From Rhabdophis nuchalis (Eukaryota > Chordata > Lepidosauria > Squamata > Natricidae), in assembly GCA_039707465.1 (NCBI GenBank), contig CM077644.1:188356462-188420461 (forward strand): a DNA stretch of 64,000 nucleotides, in the 5' to 3' direction. Positions 22,650-33,458 of this stretch are shown here, one piece after another. The stretch's first letter is position 1. The number at the start of each line of letters is the position of its first letter. The translations under genes and the position numbers were made by a program. The notes under the pieces were generated by a model. That model saw only the letters and a list, made by a program, of their open reading frames with translations. It had not been told where the DNA came from and did not search any database.

Positions 22650-23018
22650 GAAGAGTCCATCACACTTAAATGGGATAAAAACTCGTTACCCAAGATGCGT
22701 ATTGATTTATTTTTACATGAATATGAAAAATAAAAGTTATACCTCACTCATTAAAGATAAATAAGAGATTAGTTAACTGCACTGATGAAGAAATGCTGGT
22801 TTTTCACTGATCTCAACTGGAAATGGTATTAAGATGATATTTTGGAACCATAATGGTTGGTATATCTTGATGACGTCAAGGAAGTTTTGAAAGTATTGAA
22901 ATTTACTATAAGAAATTATATGTGGAAAACTTTGACTGATTGGAAAATAAACATACAATAAGAAAGGACTTTGAAGTTTGAATAGATTTAAACAGAATAG
23001 ATATTTGAATAGTCGGAA
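22650..23018. other. Unassigned AT-rich stretch
   Basis: Nothing recognised. Confidence 0.4.
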
Positions 23019-23020
23019 TA

Positions 23021-23368
23021 AAGGTAGCCCTTGTCTTACAATCACAATTGAGCCCAAAATTTTATATTATTAAAGGAGACATTTGTTGAGTAAGTTTTGT
23101 CCCAATTTACATTTCTTGTCATAGTTGTTAAATTGATAATTGCAGTTGTTAAGTTACTAACACAGTTTTAAGTGAATCTGGCTTTTCCCTTGACTTTGTT
23201 TGTCAAAAGGTTGCCAAAACTGATCACATGACCTCAGGACATTGCCACCATCATAAATATGAACTAGTTGCCAATCATCCAAATATTGATTATGTGACCA
23301 AGGAGATGCTTCAATGGTAGGTGTGAAAAAACTGTCATAAACTAAATGAACTATTGTAATAGACTATT
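23021..23368. mobile_element. Degraded TA-type MITE
   Basis: AAGGTAGCCCTTGTCTTACA after a TA, then the family's CACAATTGAGCCCAAAATTT and GTGAATCTGGCTT words. The right end is eroded (ACTAAATGAACTATTGTAAT). Orientation as in 10648-11027. Confidence 0.7.
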
Positions 23369-25001
23369 TCGGGTAATGCACTTCTGATTAATGGTTTTTT
23401 TGCAGCTTAATTATTGATTGGAAATGAGAAATGGGAAGATTGTTTTTAATTGAAATACTAGAAAAGATGTTAAGTTACTGAAGTTTATAACTATTTGCTA
23501 TGGGGAATCATATTTTATATATTCCTTTTCTTATTTTTTTCTTTCTGTACTTCTCTTTTTCTTTTATGTTTGTTTTAAATTGTATTACTGTTCATACTTG
23601 CAAGCGCTAGTAAAATTATCATAATATTTGAAAGAAATATAGGAATATTTGGTACAAATATTTTCAGCCCTTCTTACTCACATAGTGGATATTATTAATT
23701 TTCCTTTATTTTTTGAACCATTATTTTATAAGAAAAATGTAATGCCATTTGAAATAAGAGTTTCTTCCACAAGAGCATAAAATAAGCTCAAAGATAATTT
23801 ATTTTCACCCAGAACAAATATATTAAATATTGTAAGTAACCTGCCTTGAACAAATAATGCCTTAAAGATTAAGCCAGGCAATATACTGTGTAGCATCATT
23901 GGAAAGTTAAATATTTTATACACAGATCTATTTTAACATTTTGGCTGAAAAGTTCACAGAATAATTTAGAAGCTGAGATGCAAAACTAGCTGTTGAATCC
24001 AATTGGACACAAGATTCAAAGTCAGCTGGCAGTGATTTTAAAGAAAGAGTCATAGGAGACACACTAGCATAAAGATCATTTTAAGGAATCTCACTGGCAC
24101 TTTCGTGACTGCATTTGAATTCTAAGTCATGTGCAGCTGCAACACATTTTACTAAGGGTACGTTATGTTCACCACCCTTTTTTTTTTCTTAATTCACACT
24201 GTGAGGCTTTCCTCAGTTGGATTGTGCGATTTTCAGGATTTCTTTTCAGGGTTTAACACAATAATATTATCTGATGGTGCCGGCATCAGACTGATGATTC
24301 ATATCATAAAACTTTAATTCCTCTCAAACATTTTTTCCCAGGAGAGTGTAGAGACCATTTACATAGTTATGAAGTCAGACATAAATACCAATGGGTACTT
24401 ATGAATTATTATTCACTTTGAATCGTGATCCTGTCCATTTGGGGACACAAGTAAATCATGGTCTAAATTCAATAGCATACCCCTCCCAGAGGATGGCTAC
24501 CCTGACATGATGTAAGACCTCAACAGTTTCCATGAACCTGAGATTCAGGTTGGCATGAACTTTTGATAAAGTCACTATGCCACCCTGAATGAAAGGGGAA
24601 GGGGATAATACATAATGGACAGTGAGGACAAGTTGGGCTCCTCAGACATGAAAAAAGGAAAAGAATCCAAACAGCAAAATATTATGGGGTTGTCAAGAAA
24701 TCTGTATAGGCTTGGCTAAAATATTTGGGCACAGTATGGATGCCAGGTGATGAAGATCAAAAGAACCCCACTGATTACTGGGAGAAACTTTGAACTTCAG
24801 AAGTAGATAGAAAACTGTAAATTAATCTGCACAGTGATGGTGTTATTGCAAATGTCAGGTCTTAATTTGGAGCTGAGAAATTCTAGGTTAATTGGGGATT
24901 TATCTGAATAAAAGAGCTGAAATGAAGATAATGTAAACAAGCGCTCTATCATAAATGGATACCAGGAGGTAAGAGATAAGATAAATCCAAATTGCTTCTT
25001 C
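23369..25001. other. Unassigned AT-rich stretch
   Basis: No clear element or exon over 1.6 kb. Confidence 0.4.
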
Positions 25002-25018
25002 AAAAAAGACAACAATTT

Positions 25019-25505
25019 GGACTTTGCTTCCGGTTTCCGAAGGTAACGAACGTGCTTCATGCTCCGTCCGCCGCTTGCTGTACCGGTGGGCTCCTTCGGG
25101 AGCACAGGAGATTCTGAGGGAATCTCCTGCCATATGGGCGGCTTGCTGGGAGCCCCCAATCTGGCGGCGGCCAGTGGGGTGCTCCCAGCCTCGCCCCAGG
25201 AGCTGGCAAGCAGAAAGGGGGGGCAAACCTTGCCTCTTCGCCGGATGGATCCCGGGAACAACAAACAGAATGAAAAGAGTAGCTGAAATGCTGGAGGTGG
25301 AGGGCGCTCCCTAATCTCTTGGGTTGCTGATGAAGGATAAGTGACAGGATATTGTGAGTTCCAGTTCAATCAATTTTAAACGGCGATTGGAGTGGGGAGT
25401 TTTTCTTGTTTAACCCCCCCCTCGGATGAAGCGGCAATCAAACGATCTCTCTCCATTGGAATGGAGAGAGGAAAAGGACTAACTTGCTATTTGAACTAAC
25501 TATGG
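25019..25505 (+). mobile_element. L1-type 5'-leader-only insertion
   Basis: A 17-bp direct repeat AAAAAAGACAACAATTT (25002-25018, 25506-25522) flanks a 487-bp GC-rich block. It starts GGACTTTGCTTCCGGTTTCC, like the 5' ends of the ORF1-only elements (GGACTTCCG...), and shares their CCCCCCCTCGGAT motif near 25415. Sequence then stops before any ORF1. LINE copies normally lose the 5' end, so a copy made only of leader is unusual. The relation to the 12220 and 35184 leaders is by short shared words and layout, not by full alignment. Confidence 0.7.
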
Positions 25506-25522
25506 AAAAAAGACAACAATTT

Positions 25523-25812
25523 AACAAAGCAGAAGATGTTTGAAATCCAATCAGATGTATGTTCTGTACAATTATTCCGTCTTTCGGACAAACCAAATGA
25601 TCCATTTTGCCTCCTGTTTCCTGCAGCATAGTAAAGATATAGTTTATAGTCCTGTTTTCCTGTGTTTTTTTAAAAAACATCTTTAAGTTATTAAGTATTA
25701 TAAAATACAAAAGTAAATAAAAGAGCAGGAGGAAGGAGGAGAAAGGGGAAAGAGAAGTGAGGAAAGGTAGGGAAAAGAAAAGAAAAAGAAACGTTGACAT
25801 CAGACTCTGTTG
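25523..25812. other. Unassigned stretch with a purine-rich patch
   Basis: A GGA/GAAA-rich run lies at about 25722-25792. Nothing else recognised. Confidence 0.4.
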
Positions 25813-25820
25813 CAGTAGAA

Positions 25821-25955
25821 CAGGGGTCTGCAAAGTTGGCTCTTTTAAGATGGGTGGACTTCAACTCCCAGAATTCCCCAGCCAGCGTAGCTGGCTGGGG
25901 GATTCTGAGAGTTGAAGTCCACCCGTCTTAAAAGAGCCAACTTTGCACACCCCTG
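25821..25955. mobile_element. Palindromic hAT-type MITE
   Basis: Starts CAGGGGTCTGCAAAGTTGGC, ends AACTTTGCACACCCCTG, and is nearly palindromic around CAGCCAGCGTAGCTGGCTGG. Perfect 8-bp TSD CAGTAGAA at 25813-25820 and 25956-25963. Same family as 15287-15392. Confidence 0.92.
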
Positions 25956-25963
25956 CAGTAGAA

Positions 25964-28669
25964 TAAGGCATTAGCATCAAATCACAGTTTTTTGTTTTTC
26001 CATAATAATATGAACAAGTCATTTCTATCACTCTAATCTATAAAACCCAAAGTCAGTTACATTCTTTTCCACATCAAGCACAAAATTCAGGAGGGGTTTC
26101 TATGTGGAAACAAAGTACTTATTTTCTTTTCTTTAATCAGAGTAGTCAGTGTTGCCAACGGTTTTATTTTCCTGGGTTTTTTTGTGGGATGTCTACAACT
26201 TACATCCCAATAATGGTACACACATGCCCTGGTAACGGTTTTTTATGGCATGTTACTTCAACCCCAGCCAATATCGCAAGTATTTTAAAGTTGTTTTTAG
26301 CTGTTGCTGTTTTAGAATTATATTTTCCTTTTTCTCCTAACACAAGTTTTGCTAGAGACACACTCTATCACTTTTGATTCCACCAACTCCCCAGGCATTT
26401 TCCGGGTATTGCCTGTCACACATGCACAGCTGCCAGATCTGCTACACCCCTGCAGTACTAAATGAGGATGGGATTCCACCGTTATTAATAGTTTACTCCT
26501 GATACATTCTACAACTTTCCTTAATATTTGTGACTTTCAGCTGGGCTATTTTGGGGGGTGGGTGGGCGGGCGGGGGGGGGGACTAGACCTATGTAACAGG
26601 CACAAAACAGCACTGCATATGTGACTTGTTAGTCAGGCAACAATTCTAAATATCAACTCACATTTACTCATCCCTGTTTCTCCACAGACTATGAAGAGTG
26701 AATGATAATTGCCTTTCCTATTAACAGATGAAGTTCAGGGAGCCATGAAAAGAAGCTAAGTGAATGTACCAATTATTGGCTTTAACTTGTCCCAATTTGA
26801 AAAAGTAAGGAGTGTCATCCACTGGTCTACTGAGATACAAGAGGGACTAGTGATTATGGCAACTGCATGTATGCTGTTCACTACTAATTCAGAAATGTTT
26901 TATAGGCACTTTGATTGATACTGGAATGGTAGTGGAGAAGAATCCAGATCGTGTATTAATTTGTGCTTTTTATAAATAATCAATGAATTAATGACAACAA
27001 TTCTTTTGGAATCTATCAAGAATCCTTATTATCTTCCTACATAGACACAAACATATCCAACCCCAACTGAGAGTCAGGGGCCAAGATCAACAAAGGAGGA
27101 AAATCCCAGCTTAAGAATTTAGAACACAAAACACACTTTATTAATCTTTATGTCCTGTTAACCAGGCTGGGAAAAGGCAAACTTGACAGAGCACCTGACA
27201 GAAACCACTTTGCAAAACTAACCATAAGATGAGAAGGAGGAGGAAGATGACAAAAATATTTTCAGTTGCCGAGAGTTTCCTCCCAATTTTGAGAGTTTCA
27301 TTCCCCAATATCTGTCCACTTTTTACTCTTTCAAATTAGCCTAAAACCTGTTTGGGGTGAGGTTGGAATACATATGATTGCTTTGAAAAGTGCTTCAATT
27401 AAGTTACATATTTGGTATAATCCTTTCTTCTGATTTTAAGTTTAGATTGTACAAAATTCTATTCCATACCATTCATTTGTTTTGACCCTTGTTCTTGTGC
27501 CTTTTTTGCCCACCAAAAAGATTATGCCCACTGTAATCACAAAGATGCATTTGAATACATTTTACATGATAACACGTGCAATATTCATGTAACTTGTTAA
27601 TTAATATTTTGTAACTAAGTTGTTCATTAATACAAATGTGCAAAACCTGAGTGTGTGAATTTATTTACTAGAGGACAAACTCTTTTCAGACGTGAGTGAT
27701 GGGTTTAAGAGGAATAAGACCCCTTTTCTTCCTCTTGAAACAGGACACTGAAAAGGATATATTCCTTCATTTAATCTTAAAACAGTCTTCCTTGACCCTA
27801 AATCTTTCAGACATATTGAATACAGAGTTCCCAGTATGACCAAAGGTGGAGCTTTATGAAAATTGCAGTCATAAAAAATCTGGGGAGTGTTTGTTGAGAA
27901 TTGCTTTATGTTTAAGACATGTTTATGATTAAACAGTGAAATGAAGGGTTACCTTTTACCCATTTTCAGCACAAAATATGAGTGACTTTCAGTAAATATT
28001 ATGTACCCTTGTAGCTAAACATTTGGAATAATATTTGAAAACAAAATTGTGGGATCTGGGATTACAAGCTTCCATAAACAGTATTGAAATAAGGAACATT
28101 AAATGGTGTTGCTGTTGGATCTAACTCCATTGCGCTTTACAAAGAGAAGTTTAAATATGGCAGTTTTTTGGGACCTGTGCATTCTTTAACTTATGTAATC
28201 AAGACACCTTTTTATGTCACTGATAATTCAAAGCTGTAAAACTATTCTGAGCATGAATATCAATTTCGTTTATTAGATGAGTTGGGTTGGAAGTGGGGAG
28301 TAGAATCTCCCTAACAGAAAGATCTACTGATTTCTATACGTATTTTAGGCTACAATGATTATTTGTATTAAAGACTTCTAAGTGCAGCCCATATGACCAT
28401 TTAAGTGTTGGCTTCTCTTTCCTTTAAAAATTGCACCAAAGGGGGCAATAGAGTATAAATAATGGATGAAAAGGAACATTTTTCTGAGTAGACATTCTAG
28501 TTCAAGATTAGCACATCTCAGGACAAGTACAGAATTGAACAGAGATTGAGCTGTCTATTGCCTGTTTATCATCTGGATAGTCTATCAGTCCTCTGCTGCA
28601 ATTCAAAAAGCACAGATTGTGCATGAAAGATGTTTGCAAATTTCATGCTTTTATTCTAAAGAGATTCAA
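25964..28669. other. Unassigned stretch, longest without a recognised element
   Basis: I see no LINE, SINE, hAT or TA-type signature and no exon with domain content over 2.7 kb. A strong G-run block lies at 26552-26581. This may be the least repeat-disturbed piece of host DNA in the window. Confidence 0.35.
26552..26581 (+). other. G-quadruplex-capable G-run block
   Basis: GGGGGG, GGG, GGG, GGG and a final run of ten G are separated by single T or C bases, which fits the short-loop quadruplex pattern. Its surroundings are AT-rich. Confidence 0.7.
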
Positions 28670-31600
28670 ATTCAAATTAAATTAAGATTTATTAACCGCA
28701 CCCTCTCCCCACAGGGACCCGGGGCGGTGCACAGGCATAATTAAAAACAATATACAAAATACAAACATTACTTAAAATAAAATTAAATAAATCTACCTAT
28801 GCTAAAAATATATAATTAAAACCCATTAAAATTTGTAATTAAAAGACAGAGAGAACTATTCAAGGCCGGCCAGTCGAAAGAGATGGGTCTTCAATTTTAC
28901 CCGGAAGGAGCGGAGGTCGGTGGTCGTTCTAATATCAGGGGGAAGGTCGTTCCAGAGGGCCGGGCCCGCCACAGAGAGCGCCCTTCCCCTGGGCGTCGCC
29001 CGCTGACAAAGTCTAGTGGACGGCACCCGGAGAAGCCCCTCTCTGTGGGAGCGAATCGGTCGTGAGGATGTGTGGGGCAGGATCCGATCTCGCAGATAGC
29101 TAGGTCCCGAGCCATGGAGCGCTTTGAAGATGATAACTAACACCTTGAAGCGCACCCGGAAGACGACAGGTAGCCAGTGCAGCTCGCGCAGGAGCGGTGT
29201 TACATGGGCAAACCTGGAGGTGCCCATAATTGCTCGCGCGGCCGCATTCTGAACTAACTGAAGCCTCCGGGTGCACCTCAAGGGGAGCCCCATGTAGAGA
29301 GAGTTACAATAGTCCAGTCGGGATGTCACGAGGGCATGGGTGACTGTGCGAAGGGCGTCCCGATCCAATAGGGGGCGCAATTGGCGAACCAGGCGAACCT
29401 GGTAAAACGCCCTCCTGGCCACGGCTGTCACTTGCTCTTCCATAGACAGCCGGGTATCCAGGAGGACACCCAAATTGCGCGCCCCATCCACAGGGGCAAG
29501 ATGTTCGCCCCCTATGGCCAGCGTTGGAGAAAGCTGGTTGAATCGGGCAGCCGGAAACCACAGCCACTCGGTCTTGGTCGGGTTGAGCCTAAGTCCGTTA
29601 CTTCCCATCCAGATCCGCACGGCTTCCAGGCACTGGCACATCACCGCTACGGCATCGTTGGGGTGGTCTGGGGTAGATATGTACAGCTGGGTGTCATCAG
29701 CGTACAGGTGGTACTCTACCCCAAAACCACGGATGATCTCACCCAGCGGCTTCATGTATGCATTAAACAGGAGAGGCGAGAGGACCGACCCCTGAGGCAC
29801 CCCGCATGTGAGGGGTCTCGGGGTCGACCTCTGCTCTCCTGCCCGCACAAATTGCGATCGGCCAGAGAGGTAGGAGGAGAACCACCGCAAAACGGTGCCT
29901 CCCACCCCCAACCCCCCCAGCCGATGCAATAGGATACCATGGTCGATGGTATTGAAAGCCGCCGAGAGGTCTAATAGGACCAGGATGGAGGAACATCCCC
30001 CATCTCTGGCCCTCCAGAGATCATCTACCAACGCGACCAATGCCGTCTCGGTGCTATGCCCGGGCCGAAAGCCGGACTGGCGCGGATCTAGATAGTCAAC
30101 TTCCTCCAGGTGACGGGGAAACTGTTGTGCCACCACACTCTCAACAACCTTCGCCAAGAAGGGAAGGTTGGAGACTGGACGGTAGTTGTTCAAAAGAGCT
30201 GGGTCCAAAGAGGGCTTCTTGAGGAGGGGCCTCACCATAGCCTCTTTTAGGGAGGCAGGCAAGGAACCCTCACTCAAGGATGCGTTGATAACCTCTTGGA
30301 GCCAGCCTCGTGTCACCTCCCAGGATGCCAGTACAAGCCAGGAGGGGCACGGGTCCAATGAACATGTGGTGGCTCGTAGTTGCCCACGTAGCCTGTCCAT
30401 ATCCTCGGAAGTAACGGGGTCAAACTCCTCCCAAACAAGATCTCTCTCGTGGCATCCCACTGGGCCATGAATGGGGGCTAGCTCACTCTGTATCTGGGCG
30501 GTTTTCTCCTGCAGAAAAATCACAAATTCCTCTGCTCTACCCTGTAGCGGGGCTTCCCGCTCCCTCTGATGAAGGAGAGAACGGGTCACCCTAAACAGGG
30601 CGGCAGGGCGGTTTTCTGCGGATGCTATGAGGGTAGCACAATGATGACGTTTGGCCACCCTCAGCGCCACAATGTAAGTCCGTAAATGGGCTCTTACCTG
30701 TGTCCGGTCAGATTCAGAGCGGCTAGCCCTCCACCTTCTCTCTAGGCATCTCTTGCGGCGTTTCATCACCCGCAGCCCCTCAGTAAACCAAGGAGCCAGG
30801 GTGGTTCGCCGCCGCGAGAGAGGCCGCAAGGGCGCGACCCGATCTAAGGCTCCCACGGCCGCATTATTCCATGCGGCCGTGAGGTCCTCCATCGGGGCGC
30901 GGGTCAGGGATACAGGAAATGGCCCAAGCGCTGTCTGGAACCCGTCCGGGTCCATCAAGCGCCTGGGGCGGTACCAGATTGGTAACTCTGGTTCCGCCTC
31001 CCCGCGGAGGGGAGCAGCGGTCGGAAAGTCGAGTCGGAGAAGTGAGTGGTCTGACCATGACAAGGGTGTGATGACTATATCCCCTGTACCCAGATCACTC
31101 TTCCATTGGCCCGAGACAAAGATGAGGTCCGGCGTATGTCCACCCTCATGGGTGGGGCCTTGAATTACTTGGGTCAGGTCCATGGCCGTCATGGAAGCCA
31201 TGAACTCCCGAGCTACCACGGATGATTCGCCCAACGATGGCAGATTAAAGTCCCCCATGACTATAAGTCTGGGGGTCTCCACTGCCACCGTAGCGATCAC
31301 CTCGAGGAGCTCGGGCAGGGCTGCTGCTACATAGCGGGGAGCCAGGTATACAACCAGCAAGCCCAACTGCCTCCCTAGGCCCCACTTCATGCAGAGGGAC
31401 TCACAGCCGGAGGTCTGAGGCACAATGGTCTCTCTCGGCTCCAGGCCTTCCTTAATAATGACCGCTACCCCGCCACCCCTGCCTAGGGCCCGCGGCTGAT
31501 GAAATGCGCGGTAGCCTGGTGGGCACATTTCAACGAGGGGATGACCTCCCTCGGGGCCCAACCAGGTCTCCGCAATTCCTACCAGGTCCGGCTCCCCCTC

Positions 31601-32290
31601 TGACACAAGGTCACTAATGAGGGGGGCTTTGTTGACAACGGACCTGGCGTTGCAGAACATCAGCCGCAGACCCTGGCTCTGTATTCCCTGGCCACCTAGC
31701 CTGCGGGGGTTGTGGCACCCGACCGTTTGTAACCAACGGCTGCGTGCCACCAACCGGGAGGATGAGAATTGTCTCCCCTCGGTCCTGCCCCTCCCCACGA
31801 CCCTCTGAATTGGTAAGCCCTCCTGAGGAACGACTCGGGTATCCCCCTTCCTTTCGCCTTCCGCTTCCTGCCGTCGACTGCTATCCTGGCCCTTACTATT
31901 GATCGTTGCTTCCGTCTCCATCTGTCTATATCTTTTTTTAGACCCCTCCCCCACCCCAGAACCCCTTAAAAGCCTAATTAAAAATTTATTTAAGAACCCC
32001 CTGAGCTTGCGTTTTTTCCACCTCTCTGGATTAATTAACCCATCCTCGAGGTGGGCCCGAGATAGACTAAGGGGCCAAACCTGCGAGAGGGGGGACTCTC
32101 GCAGATCAAGGAGGTCGGACCTTGAATAAAAAACCATCCTGTGGCTCCATTGCTGGCTTTAAGGGAGGAAACGCCAAGATAAAGTGCAAATGCAAGTCAA
32201 ATCAACAGGGGAAATAGATCATAAGAGTCAGTCAGTTCTTCCTCGGGTAGAGGCTTTCCACGGGGTGGCTGGAGCTGTTTAATGAAGATG
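28670..32290 (-). mobile_element. L2-like LINE, longest copy, minus strand
   Basis: On the minus strand this has a 5' region reaching to about 32290, one open 1093-codon frame, a 3' UTR and a terminal stem-loop (CACCGCCCCGGGTCCCTGTG, about 28707-28728) followed by an A/T-rich tail. It is close to the plus-strand copy at 3496-6575 but carries about 110 more N-terminal codons, so it is the best candidate for a full-length source element. The 5' boundary is estimated and I could not identify a TSD. Confidence 0.88.
28856..32137 (-). CDS. LINE endonuclease-reverse transcriptase, 1093 aa, uninterrupted
   Basis: The N-terminal ~140 residues are basic and of unrecognised type. The endonuclease spans about 158-372: IAETW at 188-192, GDFNLP at 295-300, WSDHS at 361-365. 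The reverse transcriptase spans about 630-880, with GVPQGSVLSPLLF at 779-791 and the catalytic YADD at 812-815. The protein ends with GPALWNDLPPDIR and a leucine-rich tail, as in the other copy. Motif A reads LLDLSAAFN at 721-729. The first Asp, which aligns with the catalytic Asp of other reverse transcriptases, is kept; the second conserved Asp is Asn (codon 29951-29953), explained by one CpG transition. The start is the first Met of the frame; a downstream start is possible. Nucleus-acting, target-primed reverse transcription is the family role. Confidence 0.92.
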   Translation of the reverse strand: MVFYSRSDLLDLRESPLSQVWPLSLSRAHLEDGLINPERWKKRKLRGFLNKFLIRLLRGSGVGEGSKKRYRQMETEATINSKGQDSSRRQEAEGERKGDTRVVPQEGLPIQRVVGRGRTEGRQFSSSRLVARSRWLQTVGCHNPRRLGGQGIQSQGLRLMFCNARSVVNKAPLISDLVSEGEPDLVGIAETWLGPEGGHPLVEMCPPGYRAFHQPRALGRGGGVAVIIKEGLEPRETIVPQTSGCESLCMKWGLGRQLGLLVVYLAPRYVAAALPELLEVIATVAVETPRLIVMGDFNLPSLGESSVVAREFMASMTAMDLTQVIQGPTHEGGHTPDLIFVSGQWKSDLGTGDIVITPLSWSDHSLLRLDFPTAAPLRGEAEPELPIWYRPRRLMDPDGFQTALGPFPVSLTRAPMEDLTAAWNNAAVGALDRVAPLRPLSRRRTTLAPWFTEGLRVMKRRKRCLERRWRASRSESDRTQVRAHLRTYIVALRVAKRHHCATLIASAENRPAALFRVTRSLLHQREREAPLQGRAEEFVIFLQEKTAQIQSELAPIHGPVGCHERDLVWEEFDPVTSEDMDRLRGQLRATTCSLDPCPSWLVLASWEVTRGWLQEVINASLSEGSLPASLKEAMVRPLLKKPSLDPALLNNYRPVSNLPFLAKVVESVVAQQFPRHLEEVDYLDPRQSGFRPGHSTETALVALVDDLWRARDGGCSSILVLLDLSAAFNTIDHGILLHRLGGLGVGGTVLRWFSSYLSGRSQFVRAGEQRSTPRPLTCGVPQGSVLSPLLFNAYMKPLGEIIRGFGVEYHLYADDTQLYISTPDHPNDAVAVMCQCLEAVRIWMGSNGLRLNPTKTEWLWFPAARFNQLSPTLAIGGEHLAPVDGARNLGVLLDTRLSMEEQVTAVARRAFYQVRLVRQLRPLLDRDALRTVTHALVTSRLDYCNSLYMGLPLRCTRRLQLVQNAAARAIMGTSRFAHVTPLLRELHWLPVVFRVRFKVLVIIFKALHGSGPSYLRDRILPHTSSRPIRSHREGLLRVPSTRLCQRATPRGRALSVAGPALWNDLPPDIRTTTDLRSFRVKLKTHLFRLAGLE

Positions 32291-32544
32291 AAATAAACGT
32301 GCCCCTGTTTTAATATGATATACAAATTCTTTTTGAGACTTATTGTATTTGAATTATTTTTTTTAAAAAAGCATGACATTTGTAAACATCATTCATGAAA
32401 ACAGCTCATCATGGAATGGTAATAGGATTTCTTCTTGAGTTTGACCAAATTGTACTAGCCTGGTGTGAAAATTACTTGTAAAGTGCTGTATTTGTATTAG
32501 ATTTATATCTCATTTATTTTAACAAGTCAAGACAGATATATTCC

Positions 32545-32690
32545 TCTTCTATTTGGGGTGGTTGAGCTAAAGATAATGACTGTCTCAAAATCAACCAGCC
32601 ATCTCCGGTGCCTAAATGAGACTAGAATTCACAATCTCCCACTTTGTAGACCAGTACCAACTTAACCACTACACAAGATTGATTCAGTGT
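32545..32690 (-). mobile_element. tRNA-derived SINE fragment, minus strand
   Basis: Contains the reverse complement of a tRNA-type head (box-B-like GTGAATTCTAGTC at 32620-32632; GTAGTGGTTAAG near 32670-32682) and the GGTTGAGCTAAAGATAATGAC body. I recognise the layout as a squamate SINE different from those at 11334 and 39083. A small remnant of the same body is at 60340-60410. Confidence 0.65.
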
Positions 32691-32739
32691 TATATGAAGA
32701 GTAAATACATTTCATCAGAATACTTTCATATATATGAAA

Positions 32740-32873
32740 CAGAGGTGGGTTTCTGCCGGTTCACCCCGGATCAGGCAAACAAGTAGTGGTGGCGGCAGGA
32801 GGCTCGGCCCACCCAACTGGATGCTTCTGCACATGAGCGAACTGATAGTAAAATAAATTGAAACCCATCACTG
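32740..32873. mobile_element. Short hAT MITE (134 bp)
   Basis: Starts CAGAGGTGGGTTTCTGCCGG and ends TTGAAACCCATCACTG. Perfect 8-bp TSD ATATGAAA at 32732-32739 and 32874-32881. Confidence 0.9.
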
Positions 32874-33009
32874 ATATGAAAGTATGGCACAGTGCTTCCA
32901 TATATATGATAAGAGTTTCATAGTGATGTTCTGAAGTTTGTGATTATATAATAAGCTTCCCAGAGTCATTTGGGAGTTTAGAAGCTCCTAAATCCAGGAA
33001 AGAAGTAAA

Positions 33010-33028
33010 CAAACAAACAAACAAACAC
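33010..33028. repeat. (AAAC)n microsatellite
   Basis: A short run of AAAC units, about five copies. Confidence 0.9.
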
Positions 33029-33333
33029 AGATATGATAAGAGATAATTATTGCTATCCGCCCAACCTTTGATTATCTCAATATGTTGGATCCAATAACTT
33101 AGATGAGTTGGAGTTATGGTGCTAATTAGGAATTGTAGTGCAATGCTACAGGTTTATAATATAATTATTTTCTGATAATAGCTCTAAGAATGCATTTTTT
33201 GGTGATGGAAATAGAAAGTTACTTCAGTAAACTGACCTAATAGAAAACACTAACTAAGGTGAAAAATCATTAAAGTCATGGGATACCCTTGACTTTCTAG
33301 CATCCTAAGGCAATCTTGATCTTTTGTCTATGC

Positions 33334-33450
33334 CAGGGATGTCCAAACCTGGGAACATTAAGACTTGTGGATGTCAACTTCCAGCCTGGCTGGGGAATTC
33401 TGGGAATTGAAGTCCACAAGTCTTAAAGTTCCCAATTTTGGACACCCCTG
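33334..33450. mobile_element. Palindromic hAT-type MITE
   Basis: Starts CAGGGATGTCCAAACCTGGG and ends CCCAATTTTGGACACCCCTG, with the inner ends also inverted. Perfect 8-bp TSD GTCTATGC at 33326-33333 and 33451-33458. Same family as 42089-42223. Confidence 0.92.
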
Positions 33451-33458
33451 GTCTATGC

